Positions 53,690 through 64,000 of a stretch of 64,000 nt of DNA are shown piece after piece. The notes under the pieces are model-generated. The model was not told where the DNA came from. It worked only from the letters and a program-made list of their open reading frames with translations, and did not search any database. Made by a program: the position numbers and the translations under genes. This DNA is from Caenorhabditis remanei (Eukaryota > Nematoda > Chromadorea > Rhabditida > Rhabditidae), in assembly GCF_010183535.1 (NCBI RefSeq), contig NC_071333.1:15250587-15314586 (forward strand). The letters run 5' to 3'. The stretch's first letter is position 1. Each line of letters starts with the position of its first letter.

Positions 53690-56186
53690 TCACAAGAATG
53701 TGGTATTATTCTCGTCATTGCACAACTGAATGGATCCCCCGTACTTGATAAGAGTGTCGGCTTCACAGGTCTCTCCGCTTGTGCTCTGCTCTCCGGAAGC
53801 AAGTTGAATATCTACAGTATCCTGTTCGATGGGCATGTGACGGGAGAACTTTCGGGAATGATGAGACAGGGAGTCGCGTTGGAACTGGAATAATGTACGT
53901 TTATTGTTGCTGGGTGATTGGAAACTGAGCACTAAAAAATAACTGTTGAGAATCGAGAACCTAGTATAACTGATTATAGTGAATTCTCAAAAGTTGAAAT
54001 TTTGTAAATGTGCAATGTGCAATCGCGTGAGGTGAGCAATCTGTTTACTTCGAAAGGATGAAAGGGAGCTGAGAGCTAAGCATGACATTGTTATATGCAA
54101 AAAGATAACTGAATTGAGAAAAAGAATGAATGTGTGTCTAGAAAAGCAACCATGCCTCCTCCTTTTCATGCACTTCCGCCGCCGTTCAGACTGCTCACCC
54201 ACCTTGCTCTTAAACAGAATCCAAACCTTTGAATTCGTCGTGTGCTCCACACTTCCTTGTTTCTGAATCACAGATTGTGTACGTCGGACGAATGAGCGGA
54301 GTCGATCACGGTTGGCATACTCCGTCTTGAAACATGGGAATTTCTGTAGGAAAGTGGTACGATAGTCGGTTGAGCAAGCACAGAAAACGTAGAATTGAGA
54401 GGCGTGATTGGTGATTTCCAGGAGATTGGCTACAGCTCGGAAGATTTGGTAATCCAGTCGTTTTTTCAGAGTCTAAAAGAAAAAAGGGGAACTCAGATAT
54501 GTCGATTCTGAAATATTTTACCTCATCGATAAGCAATAGGTTGATAGCAGCTGGAATATTACAAACAAGAGACATAAGTACAGTACCACCCAACATGTAC
54601 ATAAGCGTGTCGTCCTGTAAAATATATATGTTTTCTGGATTCAGTTTCAGTTTCAAAATCTATTCTACAAACCTTTTGAGTTCCTTGCTCCTTTCTCTTG
54701 GTCAACTGCTGGAACATTTTCTGCCGTTTCCTAAATGCAATCATAATCTGGATATTCAAAACCGTCAGAATAATGATTGGTAGGAATCTCAGAAGTGCTT
54801 CACGAGTCCATTTGTAAATCTGAAAACTGCTACATGTATAACTTGCAATAAGAAATTCTCGTTTTCCCTACCTGCCAGTAGAAAGTGGTGTAAATCGGAT
54901 GGTCATCCATGGAGTAAATTGTCACATTCTTAATTGGATCGAATCTTTGTTTTCCCTCGTATCTTGTAACAGCGTACGGCACATAAAATATAGCTGGGAT
55001 CAGGAAAGCAATGACGATTGCTCGGGTAGCTCTCTGTGGGCTATTCCATGTCCGGAAATGCATGGGGAACACAATTGAAATATATCTTTCCAGTGATAAC
55101 GCGACAACCACATAAACTCCAGCTCCAAGAGCCCAGTTGATAAGTGTAAGCATCAAATGACTTTGATAAACCTGATACAGTTTGTATTGATTGATCGTTG
55201 AACCGTTCTTTGCAAGATATTCAGTTGAGACAAATACCAGTACAAACAGCATACAGAGCAGATCTGCCACTGCTAATGCTCTCAAATACATATAAGAAAC
55301 AGCTCGTAACCTTCGCGATGCAAGAACCATCAAGTTAGTGATATTTCCAACGATTCCTGAAAATGTGAGATATGTATCCACAAAATGTCATACATTTTAT
55401 CTGGTTAGTCTAAGATGGTACCAATATTTTCAAAAGATCAAGACACCACACCAAGGTCCGGTGTCTCTAAAATGTTCTTCTAATTGGTTCTATTCAGACA
55501 CCCCATGCTCTCTTCGGGGGTGGTATATTCCGTCCCTTTCTTGCTCTTTTCTCTCTTGTATTCGCTACGTCAGACAACATAGCACTTCCGTCAAAAATTG
55601 ATTGGAAGTCTTGCTTATTTCGATAAAACTTAAAAATGACTGGGCAAGGGAGAATATGCATTTTTTCTTGCACTTGTTTGGACTGGCTAGTCTTTCAGTT
55701 TATTGCATTTTTGATTAGGTTAAGGTCATATGAGGTCAGATGGAAATTGGATCAAGTGCAATGACCCTTTTAAAAATTGATGATGTCACTCGGTATAATG
55801 AATGAATAAGAAATTTAGACCAGACTAAAAAGTGAAATGTTGCTATCTACAGATGTTGTAATTTGCCAAATCTATATCGTTCCCTGTTTTGGAAATAAAG
55901 TGGCTATTTCAACAAATTACTCATCTTTCTAGGCTTTCTTTTCTTTTCGTATCATCATTTTCTAGGATTTCTATTACGATGACTCAAACAGGATTGACAT
56001 TTTCATTACCTCGTAATGAAAAAAGAGGACGGAAAAGTTGAAAAATTATACCATAGATAAAAAGTTATTGATTCAGACTACTAGTTGAATTCTGGACTTA
56101 CCTATTGCACAGATACATGGCAGCAGATAGCAGTAAGCGATGTTCCCCAAAACTGCTGCCGCATTTGGGGAAGTTGAATTGCTCAT
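53690..56186 (-). CDS. Rhodopsin-family GPCR, FMRFamide/peptide-receptor-like
   Basis: Exons 56102-56186, 54872-55356, 54673-54819, 54522-54614, 54203-54472 and 53690-53884; 424 aa, phases consistent. Seven membrane segments are visible: TM1 ending GIVGNITNLMVL, TM2 YLRALAVADLLCMLFVLVFV, TM3 NWALGAGVYVVVALSLERYI (ERY in place of DRY), TM4 IVIAFLIPAIFYVPYAV, TM5 FLPIIILTVLNIQIMIAF, TM6 MLGGTVLMSLVCNIPAAINL, TM7 ANLLEITNHASQFYVFCAC. The N-terminus MSNSTSPNAA has an N-glycosylation site (NST). The motif pattern in TM5-TM7 resembles nematode FMRFamide-type receptors; the ligand is unknown. The cytoplasmic tail ends NNTTFL, a class I PDZ ligand (T-x-hydrophobic). The start is placed four bases after CGAATTTCAG. 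A 745-bp intron separates exon 1. Confidence 0.92.
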
Positions 56187-59100
56187 CTTCCTGAAATTCG
56201 AAAAATGGATAAAACGGGAAAGGAGGAAAAAGGAAGAAAAGAGTACATCAAAATTCTGAAATCAGTCATTAAGGATGAGCTTATGAGAGAAAACTGTTGT
56301 GAACGAGTGCTTCTCGCTATTCTTTTTCATAAGATGCGGATTATCTCAATATGCGCAATTCTTCTTTCATCGGCAGCTATCTTCTCATTTTTTGATGAGA
56401 AAGGATAGAAAAACACGCTGGATTGATGATTGAAAAAATTCCAGAGATAAAGAAAAATGAAAAAAAGTGATAAAAAGAAGATATTGCGTCTGAAAGTCAG
56501 AACTACGCGATGAAAAGATATTGTCTCATGGCTGAAAAACTACAAAAAAAGGCGAATGATGTGTGTGGGTCGTGGAAAGTCGGGAAATGTGGCGTGATTT
56601 CAGAACTTGGAATGGCATTTAGAGAATACTGAAGCGTGCGTCGAAGCCCACACCGGAAGGAAACTTGCGTTTGGCAGCTCGTTAGCAAGTCTCTTTGACC
56701 CAGACGTCTTTTCAACACACATCTGTATCACTTTCTCGAGACTTTCCAACTTTTAATTCTTTTCGAGTTTCGCGGAGAGGGGTCAAGTCAAAATTTTTGG
56801 GGGAAAAAGCGGAAAAAAAACGTTAAGAATTTGTAAAGGTAGTTTACCGTAGTTTACCATAACAGTGAGAATGTAAATCTTGCTCAAACCAAAAGTATTA
56901 TTTTCAGAAATACGACCTAATCATATTTATACATAACCAATCAGAACTCAAAACGCCCACAGAAGTAATTTGTCAGAAATAGTGACATGACAAGATTGAT
57001 ATTATAACATTTCATTTTTGACCACCTTCTAGGCGCACTCATTTGCACTTGAAGACTGATCCAGCTCAGGAAAGATTATCAGATTCTTATATTAACCAAA
57101 CATGATATAAGCTGGATATGCGTTCAAAGTGGTGAAAAAAAGGGGTTCCACTTGACACAGATATCAATGGAAAAGAGTAATTAGAACGTATTCAGGAGTT
57201 GTCTACCGAGAATATAGGTCGATGGAATGATATCAAGTGCACTTTGAGTCTGAAGACTATATGATGGCAGATTTTTCAGTTTTTCAGAGTATGTTTTGAA
57301 ATGTGAGAAGGATTCACAGGCAGTCTAAGAAGTGGATAATTAGTCTGAGAGAGATGTCAGAAAGTTCCAGGAATACTTACCATGACTGTACACTCAAGGA
57401 CATCTCTGTGTCTCTTGTTGATGGAAATTTGAATAAACTTAGCAGTGTGACAAATAATATCTCAGACTTTCAGAATATGGAAAGTTGAATATAACTCCTT
57501 TTTTCGACTTCTCTCGAAGCTTCTGGATAATAAGAGGTGAAAGAAGAGAAGTAAAAGTCAGGCGGCTCCTCCGCCCTTTCTTCCGTTTGTCTTCTCCCGT
57601 TTTTCTCCTTCTTTGACACGTCGTGACTTCTTTCTACTGCCTTTTTATTCCGTCAGTATGATACATAAGTGTATATGTATATGTGGCAGAAGGCAGTGTG
57701 AATACATCAATTTTTTAGTGTGAAGAGAGGTTCGTGCTCAAGATGGAGAGGGGGAGATGAAGAACTAAGAGATTTTAAATGAAATAGGCGGGGCACGAGA
57801 GTGTCCTCCGGATTTTGGAATTTTATCGGTGAATAGTGAATAACATAAGAAATACTGAAGAGGGACAAGCTGCGCCACACATTGTGTCGAAAGTGCATTT
57901 CAATTGGTACTCAAGAAAAATAACAAATAAATAGAAATACTTTTTAAAAAAGAAACGATGTTCTTCAAAATAAAAAAATCGGAAAAAAACTAATGCGTCC
58001 TGCTAAACGATGGTGAGCTAGTACTCCTATCCTGAGCTATTCCCAGAATTCAGTTCAAATAAACATCTGTCAATTTCCGACTAAAAGTATCTAAATTTAC
58101 ATTAACTTCCTTGACATTTTTCTCTAACATCTTCAAGTTTTACTACGGTTGCAAAAATACGCAAATAGTTTACCTAAAAGAATTTTCAGAAATCAGATTG
58201 CAGAGTTGTTCCAAATCAGAATTGTTCCAAATAAATACTACTCTAGCTTTTTTATGGCAGACAGAACGTCAGCCTCCGATTCTTGTCTTGTCACATTTCA
58301 AACTTGCCGACAGAACAAAATCTAAGAGATATCGAACTTGGGGAAACGCTATGAAGTATAGGACGGCCGGAAATGGGACTCAGAAATCAGTTGTCACTGC
58401 ATGAATAGAGAAAGTGTCCGCTTATTCAACAATTCTTTGTGGTTCTTTTTTTTATAAATTGTCTCTTTCCGATTAAGTGGTCTAGTTAGTAAGAGAACCT
58501 TCAGACAAATTATGATTACTCATAATCATTTGTATTGTACTCATTAGCATTGTACTCATTACTGTTAAAAAACACTTATTGTTAAACAAATTCAACTTTC
58601 AATTTAGAAAAAAAGAAAATAGCAGAATATTTTGTCATAGTAATTGTCAAAATGGAATGGACTAGTCGCTACGGTATGAATTATTCATAGGAGGAGGAGA
58701 ACAAAGAAATTTGATGCAAATGAAATATCCTATATATTTTTGGATCAGCTGACTAAGAAGGTTCTATGTCTAAGAAAATATATCGAAAATTTTTGAAAAA
58801 TGTATAGAATATTTGATAGCAGACAAGAGGGCAGACTCGCATCAGAATTAATTTAACTTACTAGTCAGATGTATGTATAGTGAAACAAAACAAGTACAAA
58901 TATATAAAGTAAACAGTAGTTATAAAAAATTTAACAGTTCTAATATGAGCAGTGACTCAAAATTCATTTCATAAAGAACCAAATCAAAAAAATGACCATA
59001 TAATCTCATCATGGAGATCATATCTCAGACATGACGATCGTAAAACGTTCTGCCTGTGTTTTTTTTCCAAATGAAAATAATGAATAGATCGGATTGATCT

Positions 59101-62100
59101 CTGGTGGTGGTGAGGGGATGATGCTCAAAGTCGATAGTAGTTGTGTCTGTTTTGTGTTCAACGTGTCGAACGACCCATTAAAAATAACATTGCTTTCATT
59201 TTTTCTTGAACATGTCATAAAACAAATTTTTTGAGCTCTCTTCTATGATCTAACTGCTTTTTGCTCTTTTCTCGTTGCTTTTTACAAGTTCATCTATTTT
59301 TCAGGAGGTCTTTCAGAAATTAATAGAAATGAGATAGATGTGATGTTTGTACATCCTATCTTTAAACCAAATAAGATGATAGAACAAAAAATGAAAAGTA
59401 TATATACAAAACGGTGAAACTGGGAAAACTCGTGACATTAAGAGAGAAAAGAACAATCATTTCCCTTTTTGCGAAAGCCAAAAGCTAAACGAGGTTCTCA
59501 GCCACAAAAAGGTCTCCGGATTATAGCTCTTTCCAAGTCTCGGTCTCGCAGTAAATGAAAAGAAAATGCATAAGTATCTCACTGGAACTCTTTCTCATCA
59601 CAAAAAGAAGAGGTTCCGTGAAAATCGTGAAACGGAAAAAGAAAATTCAGAAAGGAAGGAAAAAAACAGAGAAGGAATTTAGTTTTGCAAAAATAGCTAA
59701 TGTTCATGTTAGTATGTAGTAGGAGGTAGGAGAGGGGCTTAGGCATAAGCATATCCGCGTGGAAAAAAGATTTATTTGGAAAATGATTTCTCTATCTTGT
59801 TTCTATGATGATGTGGGTATTCCCGGTATAACTTGCAATTTCCGGAGAGACTTGGTGGGCGTATTCTATTTTTTTCTCTGGTTCTGAATTGAAGGTAGAA
59901 GCGATTGGGTATTTTGAGATAGTCAGAAATAACAATCTCAAAAATGTGATGGGATTAAACTTTGTACTTTTTTGATTGAATTTTCATTTTTTTCAAATTT
60001 CACGTTCTCAGTTGTTTTTTTGAATTTATCTCCGATAAATTATTTAACTATTTCCAGATACCACTAATTCCAATAAGTGTGTCTTAACAAATCATCGTCA
60101 TTCTCCCCCCTCTTCCAGTCCTATCCAATCTGGTTATGATTTGTTTTATGGTACTTTGCTCCAACTAAAACGACTTTCGGAACAAATATTGCCCATCAGG
60201 GTAATTTCGTTTAGTTTAGCTTCAGAACGGCGGTGCAATGAGGAAAAGAGATGAGGGAGAGGAAGGATTTGAGGAGATATGTTTATATACATAGTTGAAA
60301 ACAAAATAGATATTATTGAAGAAGAAAAAGCAACAGAAGAGAAGGATGAACGCATTGCGGGACAGGAAGTTTTACTGGCTAAGGCAGGGGGGAGGAGCCG
60401 GGGAGTGGGACTGTTAGAATTCATTACATGTTTTCTCAATACATCTTTGCAACACACCGTTGCAACAAACAGACGACTTATTGAACTACTCTGAGATTAT
60501 CGTAATCCCATCCCGGCCCAGGAAGTAACAACAAGATTATTTGGCCAGAAGAGAAGAGAAAAGAGCAAAAACCGCAACACTGGCGTCGAAAATCGCATCC
60601 ATCAAAAAGGTTGTGTGACTGGAGGTGTGGTAGGACCACAAAATTGCGGGGTTCACATTTCAGAGGGAATGATTTACGCAACATCACCAATCATTTTTGC
60701 GCGTGTTCGCTCCTCCAACGCCTACTGACCAGAAATTGAGGAAGTGCTAGTTATTTTTAGAGATTTTTAGAGTTTCTGTTACCTACCTACCTGTTTAAGC
60801 ACTAGAACTCTAAAAAATCAACATCTATAAGGATTCCAAGTCAAGAGCTCTCAACTTTGATCGTCCATAACCAATTTGTTTTCAAATTCATCCTTATCAG
60901 GTATTCATACCAAAGCTCAAATTTAACTGGCATGTTTACCTGCGTTTTTGAAACTTTAGAGGTTTCCGAGGACTGATGCTTGTTTTTCATAATGCATCAA
61001 CTGATACTACAATTTCCACTATGTTTTGGATTAGAATCTGGATGTTTTTTCATTGATCTGATAGTTGAAAAAGAAAAACGATATAAAAGGAAAACATTAG
61101 ATTTACGATGAAAAATTGGAAGATGAAAAGATGAGGATTTGAAATAAGATGAAAAATTGGGCAAAAAACAGCAAAAAAAGAAGAAGGAAGCGGTTGAGGA
61201 AAATGGGTCGGTGTGCCGTGTGCCGCAAATTTATTGTAGGTGCTTCATCGAAAATACGGCTGAACAAAAAACGTCTGAGCAAGAGATGGGTATTCAATTT
61301 TTACGAGAAAGTTCACAATGAATGTTGTTTTTGGCGGGAATTCACGCAAAACGGTTTAATTTCTTTCAGTAGATTATGTAGTGATTACTGATGTTAGTAA
61401 AAATGGGTCATGTAGAAAAATGAAGAACTCAAAATTCCCTGCTGGTCCCAGAGAATTAGGAAGGAAACTATTTATTGCAAGTTTCAAGTCAAAGTGCGCA
61501 ATTGAATTTCAACTCCAGCTTTTATACGCAGACAAAAAGAGATTTTTGATCTACACACAGAAATCATTGTCTAGACAGTATTCCAGTATCTCGGTCTTGT
61601 TAGTTTTAACTTTCCATTTGAACTTAATGTCATAAGAAGTGTTCGCTCATTTTTGAACAAGGATCTGATGCTGATAAGCAGCCAGAAATCAGATGATCAC
61701 TATTTTTTAAACGTTATGGATTAATCGAATATCCGGTATAGACCACAACGTATTCTTTGTGAAAATGATCAGTAAAGCAGAATCATTTTTTTTTGTTGAC
61801 ACTTCCGAGGGAGTATTTTTGAAGAATTAGGTGAGAACTAAGAAAATAAAAATAGACTCAACTTTTTGAGTTCATTTTTTCTATGAAAAAGTTTGTCACC
61901 TAGTTCAATCCCAGTGGACCACTTTTTCAAAAACAAAAAATGACAAGTAATTTCCATTCTCTTTTTTTGAAAAAAAGGAAAACCAAGAAAAAGTGATCAG
62001 AGAGAAGAAAAAAACACAAAGGCGGAATTTTTTCAAAATGGAAGTTTGTGTAGGTCCGGGTTTTTATGATCGAGCTTTGATGTAATTGGTTTTTACTCGT

Positions 62101-64000
62101 TGTTTGTTATTGGATCACGGACCTCCTCCAACCCACTCGAAAAGAAACCCGAATTTGTCCAATGTTTGAGTTTCAAAAGAAAAACACACTCATGAAAAAT
62201 TGGAATAAAACGATGGGAAAATGATGAAACACGTGAAAAAAGTGTTTCTATCTCTCAAAGATTACGAGGAGCAAATTAGAAGAAATAAGAGAATATTGGA
62301 GTACCAAAAAGCTAAGTTATGGGAAGGGAGGGACGATGGCCAATACACATGTGTCGGTCAAAAGAGCAAACTTGAATAGCTATATTTTCAGATAAACTCT
62401 AGGTACATTTTTCACGCACTCAAAATGAATTGATCTGAAAAAGAAAAAAACAGGTCAAATTTAGGTTCTATCTCTCAAAGATTACTTGAATAAGTGTGAA
62501 GCGTGGAGAGAACATTGATAGGAAACTTTATTGAGTTTTCCTTGAAGTGGTGATGTCAACTTGACGAAACTTTGCAACAATTTTCTTCTTCCCTCAATTT
62601 TTGTCACTTTCTTTCTTTCTCTTGAAACTTAAGGCAAGACAGCCAAATGAGAATCTAGGTGGGATGGATGATGCGACTTTATTGCGTCTTCCGTCTCGTA
62701 TTTCTAAAAGGGGTGTCAGAAAAAAAGACAAACATTCTTTTTTTGAGGGATTGTGCAACAATAAGATTAAAAAAGTGAGAAATTCAGAAGAAATTGATTA
62801 AGAACTTTTTTAGGCTTTGATCTTGAGACCTCTCAAATATTGAATCTAGTGAGAGGACACCAAGTAAAAATTTTTCAGAACTGCAACGTAGGAAATGAAA
62901 TTTTATAATACCTCCCTTCTGGAAAATCGAAAAACGGAAAAACTAGTTTCAGCGGGGAGTTCGCTTTTATGAACTTTGCTGTGTTGGAGAGAACGTATCT
63001 AAATAATCTGCTGAAGAGAAATGGATACTGTAGTTTTGAAAACAACACGTTTCGTGAGTAGTCAGCTTCATGGGTGACTAGCTTGAGCAAAAAACTAAAG
63101 AACCTCATTTCCAGACGAAGCGAGTACAAGAATACAAAATTCAACTCAGGAAAAAAACGTAGGAGGGGAGAAAATCTTCAAAGTATTTGGTGTGTCTGCT
63201 TTTTGGTGACTTCTGATGTGCTGCACGTCTTCTAATCGAAGTGAGTTGCCTTTTCTTCTTCTCTGACTTGGCATGCCATTCTGAAAAGGCAACTTTCCTG
63301 CCTATCCCATCTATTCCGTCGGAAGACCGATTTGCATATGTTAGTGAATCATGTGGCGAGCGGGGTGGGGGGAAGCACCGCCAAATCCACTACTGCACAC
63401 GTAAGTTGAACAGAGAGAAGAATAGATAAGGAGAGCAGGAAAAAAGAAGATGTCCACTTTCAGTGGTCACTTTTTGAGGGTGTGCGAATATCATTTTTTG
63501 AGTTTAGGTCCTGTTAAATTGAGGTAACTATCAAACATGAATAAATTTGAATTATAGGTAAAAACAAGAAAATTATACAGGTAGACATGTTATTGACACT
63601 TCCGATTAGTTTTGTTACGGTTGATATTTAAAATTATAATAGATGATAGCTGGATTTTCCCAGAAACAAGATACTAGTTCAGAGTATTATCCGCAACTAT
63701 AAAATACCATAAAATATGGGAACTCATGTGTTGGCAACAGTTTCAAAACATCAAGCCCGAGTATTCAAACTGTTTTTTAAAGTGCCAGCGCAGTAGTCTT
63801 AACATCTGAGAATTTCTTCTAAAATTACTTTGTCAGAGACCTGGTTCTCGGAAATAAGTAAAACATATTTGTTACCTTAACGTATCAACAAATTACCCGA
63901 ATCGGTAAAAATTAAAGATTGAAATTACCCCGATCCTTTCTACCGTAATAATGATCAGCGTTCTTTTTGAAAACCGAAAATTTCAAATTGTATTCCGTTA
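56187..64000. other. 7.8-kb stretch without a supported gene
   Basis: Both strands were read for acceptor-linked exons and none could be chained. The small frames present are single, unspliced and composition-biased. A 20-bp direct repeat (TTCTATCTCTCAAAGATTAC) lies at 62246-62265 and 62466-62485. Donor-like GTAAGT at about 63401 could belong to a non-coding first exon of a gene to the right. The stretch is probably upstream regulatory DNA of the GPCR and of a gene beyond the window. Confidence 0.45.

Noticed and set aside
53663..53893. Plus-strand 76-codon frame reading GIILVIAQLNGSPVLDKSVG
   Set aside because: It lies exactly opposite the last GPCR exon, which has correct splice phase and ends naturally; this is an antisense shadow.

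Overview
The window looks like genomic DNA of a Caenorhabditis-type nematode. It is AT-rich, introns are mostly 40-90 bp, acceptors are strong (TTTTCAG or close to it), and several start codons lie just after an acceptor-like site, as expected for spliced-leader trans-splicing. The gene content fits: F-box genes of the nematode FBXB/FBA_2 type, nematode-restricted families, a tetraspanin, a TMBIM protein, a calmodulin-like protein and a peptide-type GPCR. I cannot name the species. Exon models were built by hand from GT/AG (once GC/AG) sites, reading-frame continuity and comparison between paralogues inside the window. Protein family calls come from recognition, not searches.

Left part (1-13.3 kb) is a young, fast-changing tandem array. 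Two copies of an unrecognised 540-residue gene (1-1536 cut by the window edge, and 2673-4803) alternate with F-box genes. There is an F-box first-exon relic at 1972 and three FBXB-like genes at 5978, 9570 and 12091. A Merlin-like DNA transposon (7136-8387, perfect 8-bp target duplication) sits in the last codons of the first F-box gene. Decayed non-LTR reverse transcriptase relics lie behind the first and second F-box genes.

Middle part (14-35 kb) holds single genes of unknown function: a disordered 642-residue protein (14280-16711), a 92-residue protein whose tail matches the tails of the 540-residue family (20370), a 199-residue helical protein (22305-23724) and an 86-residue protein (26311). 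It also holds a minus-strand cluster of four related genes (26996-33109) with exon fusion, module loss and an expanded W-containing repeat. A small secreted-protein gene (33649-33933) lies head to head with its broken paralogue (34916-35262).

Right part (35-56 kb) carries conserved genes. These are a tetraspanin with duplicated terminal exons that can supply two alternative TM4/tails, and a seven-TM TMBIM/Bax-inhibitor-like gene whose 4.8-kb intron contains an opposite-strand calmodulin-like EF-hand gene with two promoters. They are followed by a 359-residue unknown gene with a GC-AG intron, a 129-residue unknown gene, and a peptide-type GPCR ending in a PDZ ligand. From 56.2 kb to the right edge I see no gene.

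The genes are not a pathway. The left array looks like lineage-specific amplification and decay, while the right-hand genes are housekeeping or signalling genes.
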